The notes under the pieces are model-generated. The model worked only from the letters and a program-made list of their open reading frames with translations, searched no databases and had not been told where the DNA came from. Shown here in pieces: positions 33,767 through 42,751 of a stretch of DNA of 64,000 nt (position 1 is the first letter of the stretch; each line of letters begins with the position of its first letter). This stretch comes from Pseudomonas fluorescens Q2-87 (GTDB lineage: Bacteria; Pseudomonadota; Gammaproteobacteria; Pseudomonadales; Pseudomonadaceae): contig NZ_CM001558.1 in NCBI RefSeq assembly GCF_000281895.1, positions 3,538,556-3,602,555 on the forward strand, in the 5' to 3' direction. A program made the position numbers and the translations under genes.

Positions 33767-35200
33767 TCACGCCTGGATATACACCACGTGGGTATGGGTG
33801 TATTCGTACAACCCGTGCTTGCCATCGGCACCGCCAATGCCCGACTTGCGCGTGCCGGCATGGAAGCCCTGCATGGCTTCGAAGTTCTCGCGGTTGATAT
33901 AGGTCTCACCGAAATCCAGCGAGCGGGTTGCCTGCATGGCCGCGCTGAGACTCGCGGTGTAGATCGATGAGGTCAGGCCGTATTCGCTGTCATTGGACAA
34001 CGCAATCGCCTCGTCGAGGTCATCGACAATCTGGATTGGCAGCACCGGGCCAAAAATCTCCTTGCGCATGATCTCCATGTCGGCGGAACACCCGGCCAAC
34101 ACCGTTGGCTGATAGTGAAACCCTTGGCCCAGATCGGCCACCGCACCGCCAGTAATCACCTGCGCGCCCTGCCCGCTCGCGGTCCGGACCATTTGCGCCA
34201 CCTTGTCGAGCGCCGCGCGATTGATCAGCGGGCCCATGTCCAAGCCATTTTCGGCCAACGGATCACCATAACGAGTGCCAGCCATGGCCGCCGCAATACG
34301 CTCGATAAACGCATCGGCCACCTTGCGCTCGACGTACACGCGTTCGGCGCAGTTGCACACTTGCCCGGTATTGATCACCCGCGAGGCGGTAATCGCCCTG
34401 ACTGCAAGATCCAGATCTGCGTCAGCCAGCACAATGGCAGGCGCCTTACCGCCCAATTCCAGATTGAGCTTGGTGATATTCGGCGCTGCGGCGGCCATGA
34501 TTCGCGAGCCGGTGCCGACGCTGCCGGTGAAGCTGATCAGGTCGATGCCCGGATGACTGGTCAGCGCATTGCCGACCGTCGCGCCGGTGCCGCAGACCAC
34601 ATTGAACACCCCCGCCGGTAGATCGGTTTCGGCCACCAGGCGGGCGAACTCGAAGCAGTTGATCGGCGTTTCTTCGCTCGGCTTGATCACGATGGTATTG
34701 CCGGTCAGAAGCGCCGGCGCCATCTTGCGGGCGATCAGGAAGAACGGAAAATTCCAGGGCAGAATCCCGGCGACCACGCCGAGGGGTTTACGCAGCAAAA
34801 AGATGCTTTCACCGGGCCGGTCGCTGCTCAGCACTTCGCCTTCCAGGCGCCGTGCCCATTCGGCCATATAGTCGAGGTAGTCGGCCGTGAAGTTCACCTC
34901 GACCCGCGCCAGTTCCAGGACTTTGCCCTGCTCAGCGGTAATGATCCGAGCCAGGCGTTCGCCGTGCTCGCGTATCTTGCTGGCGATTTTGCGCAGATAG
35001 CCCGCACGTTCAATAGCCGGCCGGGCGGCCCAGGCCTTCTGTGCCTGACGCGCCGCGGCAATGGCCCGCTCGACTTCAGCGCTGCTGCCCTGGGGCACAT
35101 GCGCCAGTAATTGGCCGTTGGCCGGGTTATGCACCTCAAGATGCTCGTCGCTGGCGACAAAGGCATTGGCGATGTAGTTCTGGTAGATGGCGTGACTCAT
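33767..35200 (-). CDS. NAD-dependent aldehyde dehydrogenase (AldA-like)
   Basis: A 477-residue aldehyde dehydrogenase. Catalytic Cys282 (GQVCNCAERVYV) and Glu249 (LELGGK) are present, plus the cofactor loop ISFTGSVGTG. The C-terminal segment YINRENFEAMQGFHAGTRKSG and the GQVCNCAERVYV box are characteristic of the E. coli AldA group, which oxidises lactaldehyde and glycolaldehyde. It lies 64 bp after the PQQ-dependent alcohol dehydrogenase, so it probably oxidises the aldehyde formed by that enzyme after import to the cytoplasm. Same operon; a terminator follows. Confidence 0.9.
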   Translation of the reverse strand: MSHAIYQNYIANAFVASDEHLEVHNPANGQLLAHVPQGSSAEVERAIAAARQAQKAWAARPAIERAGYLRKIASKIREHGERLARIITAEQGKVLELARVEVNFTADYLDYMAEWARRLEGEVLSSDRPGESIFLLRKPLGVVAGILPWNFPFFLIARKMAPALLTGNTIVIKPSEETPINCFEFARLVAETDLPAGVFNVVCGTGATVGNALTSHPGIDLISFTGSVGTGSRIMAAAAPNITKLNLELGGKAPAIVLADADLDLAVRAITASRVINTGQVCNCAERVYVERKVADAFIERIAAAMAGTRYGDPLAENGLDMGPLINRAALDKVAQMVRTASGQGAQVITGGAVADLGQGFHYQPTVLAGCSADMEIMRKEIFGPVLPIQIVDDLDEAIALSNDSEYGLTSSIYTASLSAAMQATRSLDFGETYINRENFEAMQGFHAGTRKSGIGGADGKHGLYEYTHTHVVYIQA

Positions 35201-35264
35201 ATCCGCGTCTCTCCTGTCGGGAATGAATGCGGCCGACCGGTGATGCTACCGGTCAGCCGGGGGC

Positions 35265-37445
35265 TTATTGCTTGGCGCTGAATTTCTTCCAGGCCTGGCC
35301 TTCGTCCTGAAGGTCGTGGGATCGCTTGATCAGGTACTGATGGATCTGGTCCACCTGCTCGGGGGTAAAGGCATCGGCGAAGGACGGCATGCCATCGGGC
35401 ACGCGACCACCGAACAGGATGCCGAGGAACATCTGGTGCTTCTCCGGCGTCAGCTTGCGCAGGTCCGGCAGCACGCCGCCGCTGACTGCGTGGATGCCAT
35501 GGCACTGTGAGCAGTAACCGTCATAGAGCTTGCCGCCGGCCTCGATGGACGCTGTGTCGGTGCTCAGCGCGGGTGGTTTCGGGGTATCGGGACGTGGCGC
35601 CGGCTCCTGCAACTTGGCCGTGCCCCCAATCTTGTAGGTCAGCACTTGGGAAAAAGGTTGTACCCCGGCTCGCAGCGACAGCGCTCCAGCGAAGGTGGAA
35701 AACGCCCCGCCCCAACCGGCCATGAACGTCACATACTGCTCTCCGTCGACGCTGTAGCTGATCGGCGCGGCCATCACACCGCTGGCGGCAGGTTGTTCCC
35801 AGAGTTTCTTACCGGTATCGGCGGCGTAGGCAATCACTCGCCCATCGGCACTGCCTTCGAACACCAGGTTGCCGGCGGTGCTCAAGGTGCCGCCGTTGAA
35901 GATGGTTACGTAGGGCACTTCCCAGGCCGGCTGCTGCTTGACCGGGTCCCAGGCGATCAGCTTGCCCGACCAACCCTTGGCCATCTCCAACAGGCCGTCG
36001 ACATTTTCCGGCATCATCCCGGTACGCAGGCCCAACTGGTAAATGCTCTTGAAGGGGTTGCGCTTGGGCGCCTCGGGAATGTGCTCGTAGTAGGCCGACA
36101 TGATATGCGCCGGGATGTAGACCAGCCCGGTGTTCGGGTTGTAGGACATCGGCTGCCAATCATGGGCGCCCCAGAAGGCCGGCGTCACCAGCTTGCGCTT
36201 GCCGTCCTTCCAGTAAGCCGCATTTTCGTCATCGACGATCGGCCGGCCGGTCTTCATGTCCATGCCCTTGGTCCAGCTTTGCGGCACGATGCCCTTGGCC
36301 GAAAGCAATTCACCGGTGGCGCGGTCGATCACATAGAAGAAACCGTTCTTGGGCGCCTGCATCAGCACTTTGCGCGGTTTCCCATCAATTGGCAGCTCGG
36401 CGAGGATCATGTGCTGGGTCGCGGTGTAGTCCCACGCGTCGCCCGGCGTGGTCTGGTAGTGCCAGGCGTATTCACCGGTATCGGCGTTGACCGCGACAAT
36501 CGACGACAGGAACAGGTTGTCGCCCTTGGCCTGGCTGCGCCATTTCGGGTCCCACAGCGAACCGTTGCCGACACCGATGTACAGCAGGTTCAAGTCCGGG
36601 TCGAAGGCAAACGAATCCCAGGCTGTACCGCCGCCGCCCTGCTCGACAAATGCCTCGCCGTGCCAGGTCTTGGCGGCAATGGCCATCGCCTTGTCTTCCG
36701 GTGGCAGCTTGGGATCGCCGGGCACTGTGTAGAAGCGCCAGGCCTGCTTGCCGGTCTCGGCGTCATAGGCGGTGACATAACCGCGCACACCGAATTCCGC
36801 GCCGCCGTTGCCGATCACCACCTTGCCGTTGACCACCCTGGGCGCGCCCGTGATGGTGTAGCTGCGCTTGTGATCGGCCCGGGTATCGACCGACCAGGCG
36901 CGTTGACCGGTCTTGGCATCGATGGCCTCCAGGCGGCCATCCAGCACGCCGACATAAACCTTGCCCTTCCACACCGCGACGCCACGGTTGACCGCATCGC
37001 AGCAGGCCTCGCCCGCGCGGTTGCGGTCCGACTTCGGGTCGTACTTCCAGATCAACTTGCCGTCACGGGCATCCAGCGCATACACCACCGAAAACGGCCC
37101 GGTGGTGTACATCACGCCATCGACCACAATCGGCGTGGCCTCGACACCACGGTCCAGATCGAGCTTATAACTCCAGGCCAGTCCAAGCTGACCGACGTTC
37201 TGGTCGCTGATCTGCTTGAGCGGGCTGTAGCGCTGCTCGTCGTAGGTCCGCCCGGTGCTCATCCAGTTGCCGGGTTCCTTATCGGCGGCGACCAGTCGTT
37301 TGCTGTCGACATTCGCCGGCCCCTCAGAGGCCGACGCAGACGCAGTCGCCAGGCTCAACAGCAAAGCCGTGACCAGGGATTTCAGAGGGATACCGGCGAC
37401 GGTGGATCGAGCGCCGGAAAGCGAGGCATGGCCAATCTGTCTCAT
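35265..37445 (-). CDS. PQQ-dependent alcohol dehydrogenase with cytochrome c domain
   Basis: A 726-residue periplasmic quinohemoprotein. Signal peptide to about residue 40. Beta-propeller with vicinal Cys148-Cys149 disulfide (ACCDAVNRG), catalytic Asp339 (GDAWDYTA) and repeated W motifs. C-terminal cytochrome c with CSQCH (645-649) and a likely axial Met in GMPSF. This is the type II quinohemoprotein alcohol dehydrogenase layout. The residue two after the catalytic Asp is Thr341, where lanthanide-dependent enzymes such as PedH and XoxF have Asp; hence calcium use is expected. Likely substrates are primary or secondary alcohols. It is first in the operon behind a sigma-54 promoter. Confidence 0.93.
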   Translation of the reverse strand: MRQIGHASLSGARSTVAGIPLKSLVTALLLSLATASASASEGPANVDSKRLVAADKEPGNWMSTGRTYDEQRYSPLKQISDQNVGQLGLAWSYKLDLDRGVEATPIVVDGVMYTTGPFSVVYALDARDGKLIWKYDPKSDRNRAGEACCDAVNRGVAVWKGKVYVGVLDGRLEAIDAKTGQRAWSVDTRADHKRSYTITGAPRVVNGKVVIGNGGAEFGVRGYVTAYDAETGKQAWRFYTVPGDPKLPPEDKAMAIAAKTWHGEAFVEQGGGGTAWDSFAFDPDLNLLYIGVGNGSLWDPKWRSQAKGDNLFLSSIVAVNADTGEYAWHYQTTPGDAWDYTATQHMILAELPIDGKPRKVLMQAPKNGFFYVIDRATGELLSAKGIVPQSWTKGMDMKTGRPIVDDENAAYWKDGKRKLVTPAFWGAHDWQPMSYNPNTGLVYIPAHIMSAYYEHIPEAPKRNPFKSIYQLGLRTGMMPENVDGLLEMAKGWSGKLIAWDPVKQQPAWEVPYVTIFNGGTLSTAGNLVFEGSADGRVIAYAADTGKKLWEQPAASGVMAAPISYSVDGEQYVTFMAGWGGAFSTFAGALSLRAGVQPFSQVLTYKIGGTAKLQEPAPRPDTPKPPALSTDTASIEAGGKLYDGYCSQCHGIHAVSGGVLPDLRKLTPEKHQMFLGILFGGRVPDGMPSFADAFTPEQVDQIHQYLIKRSHDLQDEGQAWKKFSAKQ

Positions 37446-37458
37446 GGGATCAGTCCTG

Positions 37459-37466
37459 TTCTTATT
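37459..37466 (-). promoter_or_regulatory. CA motif in the PQQ alcohol dehydrogenase leader
   Basis: On the minus strand AATAAGAA lies 13 bases before the ATG at 37445, just ahead of the CAGGAC ribosome-binding site. It fits AANAANAA and suggests Crc/Hfq control. Confidence 0.45.
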
Positions 37467-37502
37467 AGTGGCGCGGTCATTTCAATGCGCACCAGTGAAA
37501 GA

Positions 37503-37517
37503 GCAACGACCATGCCA
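37503..37517 (-). promoter_or_regulatory. Sigma-54 promoter of the alcohol/aldehyde dehydrogenase operon
   Basis: The minus strand reads TGGCATGGTCGTTGC, one mismatch from TGGCAC-N5-TTGC with GG and GC 10 bases apart. Transcription starting near 37491 would leave a ~46-nt leader. A cluster of inverted repeats lies 75-105 bp upstream. Confidence 0.8.
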
Positions 37518-37592
37518 CTGACTTCTAACGGGGCTGGAGCGCTTGATTTGTTGGGATTCAAGAAACCACCAAGCGCTATTCATCCGCGAGAG

Positions 37593-37621
37593 GCGCTACA
37601 GGTGTAGCGCGTAGCGCTACA
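37593..37621. promoter_or_regulatory. Candidate activator sites (CGCTACA/TGTAGCG repeats)
   Basis: GCGCTACA (37593-37600) and TGTAGCGC (37603-37610) are perfect inverted arms; a further CGCTACA (37615-37621) makes a second inverted pair with TGTAGCG. Three half-sites 75-105 bp upstream of the sigma-54 promoter fit binding by the AcoR-like activator encoded at 31.8 kb. Confidence 0.65.
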
Positions 37622-37734
37622 GTGGCGGGACAGATGTTGTGCGACAGCGCTTTTACGATCCTCTTGGCGAGACAGGATAATACTGGCCGTGCTCGTCCAC
37701 TCGCTGAATCATTGACTGTTCCCCGAACCGCTTG

Positions 37735-38009
37735 ATGTTGTTCTACCTCTGGATGCTTCTGTCCGGGCTGCTGGGTCGCAGGCTCTATGGCCTGAGCCGC
37801 ACGGCGCTCAGCCCCGGGTCTGGCTGAATACGTTTATCACGCTGATCATCCTGCTCGGTCAGTCGGTGCAAGACAGTGCCCTGGGCAAAGACGTCTACAC
37901 CGCTTTCGCCGTGCGCATGGGGCTGTTCATCCTGATGACGCTTTATGCGTGCTTGATGATGCATGTGCTCGGCGAGCGTCACCGGCCGCTGCCGCAAAGT
38001 TTCCCTTGA
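37735..38009 (+). pseudogene. Frameshifted C-terminal remnant of a membrane transporter (possibly DUF2955/FUSC type)
   Basis: Two frames join at about 37818. The first reads FYLWMLLSGLLGRRLYGLSR and stops at 37825; the second continues WLNTFITLIILLGQSVQDSA and KDVYTAFAVRMGLFILMTLY to a stop at 38007-38009. Together they look like the last ~90 residues of a multi-spanning protein; the VQDSAxGKDVY pattern reminds me of DUF2955 transporters. No start, no upstream part and a one-base shift mark it as a decayed gene. Family assignment is from memory and not certain. Confidence 0.5.
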
Positions 38010-38052
38010 GTCAGCGCAGCAGGTAGCGCTCACCCACTCCAGGATCGTCGCG

Positions 38053-38793
38053 CTAGTGAAGCACCGCCTGAAGAAATTGCCGTGTCCGGGGTTCTTTTGG
38101 CGTGCTGAAAATCTGTGAGGGTGGGCCCATCTCGACGATCCGCCCGCCGTCGAAAAACACCACCCGATCCGCCACCTCACGGGCGAAACCCATCTCGTGA
38201 GTCACGACGATCATGGTCATGCCTTCGACGGCCAAGCCCTTCATTACATTCAGCACATCGCCGACCGTTTCCGGGTCCAGCGCCGATGTGGGTTCATCGA
38301 ACAGCAGCAGCTTGGGCTTCATGGCCAAGGCGCGGACGATCGCCACCCGCTGTTGCTGACCACCGGACAGCTCGGACGGATAGCTGTCAGCCTTATGCCG
38401 TAGCCCGACGCGATCCAGCAACGTCAGCGCATTGCTTTGCGCCTGGGCCTTCGATGCGCGCTTGAGCTTGACCGGTGCGAGCATCATGTTCGCCAGCACC
38501 GACATGTGCGGGAACAAGGTGTAGTCCTGGAACACCATGCCCACCTCCTCCCGCAGCTTCGCCAGCGCCTTGCGATCGCCGGCCTTGATCGACGCACCGT
38601 TGCCGATGACCACGCTGCCCGCTGAAGGTGCTTCGAGGCTGTTGAGGCAGCGAATGAAGGTCGACTTTCCCGACCCGCTGGGGCCAATGATCACCACCAC
38701 TTCGCCCTCGGCGACGTCCAGGTCCACCCCTTTGACCACCTCGTGGTCACCGAACCGCTTGTGCAACCCACGTACCGTCAACATCGTGTTCAT
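38053..38793 (-). CDS. Polar amino acid ABC transporter ATPase
   Basis: A 246-residue ATPase of the GlnQ/OccP class. Walker [11 protein letters not shown]-loop FQDYTLFPH, signature [15 protein letters not shown], Walker [15 protein letters not shown] and H-loop VTHEMGFA are intact. The start overlaps the stop of the ArgH-like gene by 4 bases (ATGA), which puts a lyase gene inside the transporter operon. It is the last gene of the operon. Confidence 0.92.
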   Translation of the reverse strand: MNTMLTVRGLHKRFGDHEVVKGVDLDVAEGEVVVIIGPSGSGKSTFIRCLNSLEAPSAGSVVIGNGASIKAGDRKALAKLREEVGMVFQDYTLFPHMSVLANMMLAPVKLKRASKAQAQSNALTLLDRVGLRHKADSYPSELSGGQQQRVAIVRALAMKPKLLLFDEPTSALDPETVGDVLNVMKGLAVEGMTMIVVTHEMGFAREVADRVVFFDGGRIVEMGPPSQIFSTPKEPRTRQFLQAVLH

Positions 38794-40292
38794 CTCCCCG
38801 CCTGTGCCCGTGTAGCCGCTTGCAGACGCTCCTGGGCCGTCGCCAAACGAGCACGACGGGCCTGATTGGCGTGGCGCTCGGTGGCGACACGCGTGTTGGC
38901 GCGAAGCAGGCTCGGTTTGAGTGAAGCCATCGACGGCCCCCCCGCTGAAATTCTGGCCTGTACGTTGGCGATGGGGTCGAGGCAATCTCGCACTTTCTGG
39001 GCTGGAAGATTCAGCGCGTGCCCCAGTTGCTCCAGCGCACATAGGTCGACCATGGCGGTATCGATCTGGTGCGCGAGCATGCCCGCATCCATGGCCATGC
39101 GCACGACACCGCCCACCACGTGATGGGCCTCGCGGAACGACAGGTCCGCTTCCTGAACGATCAGGTCGGCAAGGCCGGTGGCGGTCGAAAAGTCCTCGCC
39201 CGCGCGGCGTACGGCCAGCTCGAAGTTCGGCGTCGCGGTGCGCAACACCAGGTTCAGTAGCTTCAGGCAGCGCAGGCTCTCGTCGGCGGCCTCCCAAAAT
39301 CCACGGGTGCCCTCGCGATTGCCGTCGCCGGTGTGGGAGAAGTTGCTGCCCTTGATGCTGATGCTCGCTCCCATCAACAAGCCAACGATATGCCCGCTAC
39401 GACCCTTGAGGTATTCCAGCACCGTGGGGTTTTTCTTTTGCGGCATGATGCTCGACGTCGCGGCCACGCTGTCGGGGAAGTCGATCAGGCTGAATTCGTG
39501 CGTGCTCCAGACAAAGTAGTCCTGGGCCACACGGCTCCAGAACACCGCCAGCAGACTCAGGTGCGACAGGCTTTCGAGAATGAAATCCCGCGAGCCGACC
39601 GCGTCCAGGGCGTTGTCCAGATAACCATCGAAACCCAGCAATTCAGCGGTGCGTCCACGATCGATGTTGAACGGCGTCCCGGCGAAGGCCGCCGCGCCCA
39701 GCGGGCTTTGGTTCATCGACTCCAACGTCTGGGTCAGGCGCTTGCAATCGCGGGCCAGCGCCTGTTCCACCGCCGAAAGGTAATAGCCGTAGGTGATCGG
39801 TTGTGCCGGTTGCAGGTGGGTATAGCCGGGCATCACCACATCGGCGAACACCTCAGCGTTGTCGACGGCTGTTTGCCGGACTTCAAGCAAGGCATCGATC
39901 AAGTCCATCAGTACCTCGCGGCAACGCAGCCGGTCGAGCGTGGCGAGGATGTCGTTGCGACTGCGACCCGTGTGCAGGCGGCCGCCGATATCGGTGCCGA
40001 TCAACCCGATCAAGTGGGCTTCATAGTTGAAATAGGCGTCCTCCCGGGAGGGATCGAGGGACACTTCACCCGGTCCGGCCTCCTCCATCTCCAGGACACC
40101 CTTGGCCAACACAGTGGCGTGCTCATCACGGATCAGGCCCTGCTCGGCAAGCATGACGATATGGGCCTTGTTGATGTTGCCCAAGAGGTCGAAACCTTCG
40201 GCGAACCCCTGCAGGCGCGGCCGGTAGATGTACTCGTTGACTTCCGGAGCGGTGGCTTCCTTCAGGCGTCGGCTGACTTTGGATGCTTGCAT
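38790..40292 (-). CDS. ArgH-family C-N lyase resembling EDDS lyase
   Basis: A 500-residue member of the aspartase/fumarase superfamily, argininosuccinate lyase branch. Active-site positions: Arg112 and Asn113 (HTGRSRND), Thr158 and His159 (YTHLQPAQP), Ser280 and catalytic Ser281, Lys286 and Asn288 ([10 protein letters not shown]). These numbers agree with those I recall for ethylenediamine-N,N'-disuccinate (EDDS) lyase. Compared with typical ArgH it is ~40 residues longer and has Thr instead of Asp after KKNP, and TSS instead of GSS. Its place between permease and ATPase genes of a polar amino acid importer, overlapping both, points to catabolism: cleavage of an imported N-substituted aspartate to fumarate and an amine. 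Arginine synthesis is unlikely. Confidence 0.85.
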   Translation of the reverse strand: MQASKVSRRLKEATAPEVNEYIYRPRLQGFAEGFDLLGNINKAHIVMLAEQGLIRDEHATVLAKGVLEMEEAGPGEVSLDPSREDAYFNYEAHLIGLIGTDIGGRLHTGRSRNDILATLDRLRCREVLMDLIDALLEVRQTAVDNAEVFADVVMPGYTHLQPAQPITYGYYLSAVEQALARDCKRLTQTLESMNQSPLGAAAFAGTPFNIDRGRTAELLGFDGYLDNALDAVGSRDFILESLSHLSLLAVFWSRVAQDYFVWSTHEFSLIDFPDSVAATSSIMPQKKNPTVLEYLKGRSGHIVGLLMGASISIKGSNFSHTGDGNREGTRGFWEAADESLRCLKLLNLVLRTATPNFELAVRRAGEDFSTATGLADLIVQEADLSFREAHHVVGGVVRMAMDAGMLAHQIDTAMVDLCALEQLGHALNLPAQKVRDCLDPIANVQARISAGGPSMASLKPSLLRANTRVATERHANQARRARLATAQERLQAATRAQAGR

Positions 40293-40981
40293 GTTGAAAC
40301 CTCTTTAGGAGTGGCACGCGTCACTGGGCGACCCAGCCGACGTTCGAGATAACGGCTGAGCCAACTCAGCAGTGAACAGATGACGAAATACACCAACAGG
40401 ACCAGGCCGTAGACGCTGAACGCGGGGCTGACGCCGGTCATGACGGTGTCGCGCTCGATGATGATCTGGCCGACCTTGAGAAACTCGCCGACACCCACCA
40501 GCGCCCCCAGGGACGTGGCCTGTACCAACATGGTCAGCAGACCGGTATAGGCCGGCAGAATGGCCCGCATCGACTGTGGCGCGATCACGTACAGATAGAT
40601 CTGCCAAGGACGCAGCCCCAGCGCCCAGGCGCTTTTCCATTGGTGGCGAGCCACCGATTCCAGGCCACCGCGCACAATCTCGATGCCATTGGCACTGCCC
40701 CACAGGGTCAGTCCGGTGGTCACCGCCGCGAACGGACTCAGGTCCAGGCCCAGCATCGGTGCGCCGAAAAAAATGAAGAACACATTGACGATCAGCGGAA
40801 TCGAGCGAAACAGCTCGACGTAAGCGTGGATGGTCCACCCCAACAGGCGGTTCTTCAGCGTCGCCATGACGCCCAGAACGATGGAGATCAGCGTGGTGAA
40901 CAGCAGCACCACCATCGCCAGGCGCAGGGTCATCCACAGGCCCTTGCAAACGAAGGCCCAGTTTTCGATCAGGAAATTCAT
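40262..40981 (-). CDS. Polar amino acid ABC permease (second subunit)
   Basis: A 239-residue HisM/OccM-type permease with about five membrane segments and the EAA-like cytoplasmic loop (RHQWKSAWALGLRPWQIYLYVIAPQ, in part). It follows the first permease by 7 bases, and its last 31 bases overlap the start of the lyase gene in another frame, an unusually long overlap that suggests tight coupling. Confidence 0.9.
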   Translation of the reverse strand: MNFLIENWAFVCKGLWMTLRLAMVVLLFTTLISIVLGVMATLKNRLLGWTIHAYVELFRSIPLIVNVFFIFFGAPMLGLDLSPFAAVTTGLTLWGSANGIEIVRGGLESVARHQWKSAWALGLRPWQIYLYVIAPQSMRAILPAYTGLLTMLVQATSLGALVGVGEFLKVGQIIIERDTVMTGVSPAFSVYGLVLLVYFVICSLLSWLSRYLERRLGRPVTRATPKEVSTCKHPKSADA

Positions 40982-40988
40982 GCTGGCC

Positions 40989-41651
40989 TCAGTGTTGGAA
41001 AGGTCGTTGCAGGCGGGCCGAGAGCCGTCCCGTCAACAGCGCCAGGATTCCCACCAGCGCCAGGTAAATCACGCAAATGGCGCTGAACATTTCGATCGCA
41101 CGAAAATCCGTGGCTATGCGATCCACCGCGACGAACGTCAGCTCGGCAAGGCCGATCGCCTGCAAGTAGGAGGAGTTCTTGAGCAGCGAAATGGAGGTGT
41201 TCAATACCGCTGGCAGACTGGTCCGAAACGCGATGGGCAAGGCCACCAGGAAAAAGTAATGCGCCGGCTTGAGGCTCAGGGCAACGCTCGCTTCACGCAT
41301 GCCATGCTCCACGGTCGCCAGCCCGCCCCGCACGTTCTCGATCTGATAGGCCCCGGCCCAGAGCGACAGGCACAAGACGCCCGACCAGAACAGCGACAGT
41401 CCCATGCCGATGGCGGGCAACCCATAGAAAATGAAGAACAACTGCACCAGGATCGGCGTGTTGCGGATCAGTTCCACATACAGCACCACGGCCTGCGTCA
41501 GCACCGGCACCTTCATCACCCGCGCGGCACCGCCCAGGACCCCCACGAGCAGTGAGCAGATAATGGCGAGTACCGACACCTGCAAGGTCATCTGTACGCC
41601 ATCGAGTAGCGCCGGCCACTGGGCCACCAGGTAATTGAAATCGAAATCCAT
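40989..41651 (-). CDS. Polar amino acid ABC permease (first subunit)
   Basis: A 220-residue HisQ/OccQ-type permease with five membrane segments; the EAA loop is HGMREASVALSLKPAHYFFLVALP (in part). It lies 13 bases after the binding-protein gene. Together with the other permease and the ATPase it forms a PAAT-class importer in the inner membrane. Confidence 0.9.
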   Translation of the reverse strand: MDFDFNYLVAQWPALLDGVQMTLQVSVLAIICSLLVGVLGGAARVMKVPVLTQAVVLYVELIRNTPILVQLFFIFYGLPAIGMGLSLFWSGVLCLSLWAGAYQIENVRGGLATVEHGMREASVALSLKPAHYFFLVALPIAFRTSLPAVLNTSISLLKNSSYLQAIGLAELTFVAVDRIATDFRAIEMFSAICVIYLALVGILALLTGRLSARLQRPFQH

Positions 41652-41664
41652 GGTTGGCGTCCGC

Positions 41665-42510
41665 TCAAAGGGCTTCGGCAGGCTTGGGCTGCTCGAAGAC
41701 GCTCAGGTAGTAGCTCTGGATGCCCTGCGGCACGTATTGCTGGATCCATCCACGGAACAGCTTTTCCTCGTGCATGCGCGCCACGGCGGCACTCAGGTAG
41801 TCGCGCCATGGCTCGTCGTTCTTGCGCACACCGATCGCGGCGTCGGAAATCTGGAAGGGCTCGTTGAGCAGGCGCGCGTCCTTGTCGTTGTCCGCCACCA
41901 CCACCAGCGTCGCGGCATCGTGGGTGTAGGCATCGGCACGGCCCTGGCGGAAGGTCTGCAGCGCATCGGCGGCGCTGTTCATGCGCAACGTCTTGACCTC
42001 CGGCATATGGTCCTCGAACCACTTGGCCTGCACCGAACCCTTGAGCGTGGCGAGGGTCTTGCCCTTGAGGTCGGCGATCTTTCTGATCGCACTGTCCTTC
42101 TTCACCACCACGTCGCTGGCGCCCCAACGATACGGCGTGCTGAAGTCAATCACGCGCAGGCGTTCAGGGGTGACGCCCAGGGTTGCGATCAGGAAATCAA
42201 CCTTGCGTCCAAGCAACTGCGGGACGCGGTTCTCCGCCGTGACACAGGTAAACGACACCTTGTCCTTCGAGCCCAGCGCCCACAGCGCAACTTGCCTGGC
42301 CATCTCCACTTCAACGCCGGCGAACTGGCCGCTGCTGTCCTGGAAGCCATACGGCGGCTGGTCGCAACGCACGCCGGCACGCAGTTGGCCGGCCTCCTTG
42401 ATCTCATCGGGAACCGCAGGTAATCCAGACGCCTGGGCCTGGGTCAGACCACCCAGCGCCAGGCATGAGAATGCCAGTGCACTGCCAAGAATCTTGAACG
42501 AAAACGACAT
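41665..42510 (-). CDS. Polar amino acid-type periplasmic binding protein
   Basis: A 281-residue type II binding protein with a signal peptide (cleavage after AQAS near 28). The family signatures LRAGVRCDQPPYGFQD, FAGVEVEMARQVA and VDFLIATLGVTPERLRVIDFSTPY (in part) identify the PAAT class. The usual ligand-carboxylate-binding Arg of this class should lie in the TPERL segment. It is the first gene of a five-gene operon that faces a LysR gene across 241 bp. AGGAGG lies 6 bases before the ATG. Confidence 0.92.
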   Translation of the reverse strand: MSFSFKILGSALAFSCLALGGLTQAQASGLPAVPDEIKEAGQLRAGVRCDQPPYGFQDSSGQFAGVEVEMARQVALWALGSKDKVSFTCVTAENRVPQLLGRKVDFLIATLGVTPERLRVIDFSTPYRWGASDVVVKKDSAIRKIADLKGKTLATLKGSVQAKWFEDHMPEVKTLRMNSAADALQTFRQGRADAYTHDAATLVVVADNDKDARLLNEPFQISDAAIGVRKNDEPWRDYLSAAVARMHEEKLFRGWIQQYVPQGIQSYYLSVFEQPKPAEAL

Positions 42511-42751
42511 GATGCCTCCTGGTTTACATAGCGGTATCGAACGGCGTTGAGGCTGGACGACACCCTGAAATACAAGGGCAGAAATGAGATAAAAGAGCGG
42601 CGTTTTTTTATGCTTATGACTGCCGTATGCTCGAACTGCATCGCGTTGGCGCGTTCGCGTTCACGTCGATGTAATGGATTTATAAAGCCTGCAACTCATG
42701 CAAACAAATGACAATTCATCAGTCATTCATACCGAATTGATATGGGACGCC

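Noticed and set aside
35265..37445. Lanthanide-dependent (PedH/XoxF-like) alcohol dehydrogenase
   Set aside because: The diagnostic Asp two residues after catalytic Asp339 is Thr341, so a calcium enzyme is expected.
35646..37607. 653-codon plus-strand frame opposite the PQQ alcohol dehydrogenase
   Set aside because: It mirrors a complete, family-typical enzyme on the other strand and shows no recognisable domain.
39333..40352. 339-codon plus-strand frame opposite the lyase gene
   Set aside because: Antisense of a conserved ArgH-family enzyme with all active-site motifs.
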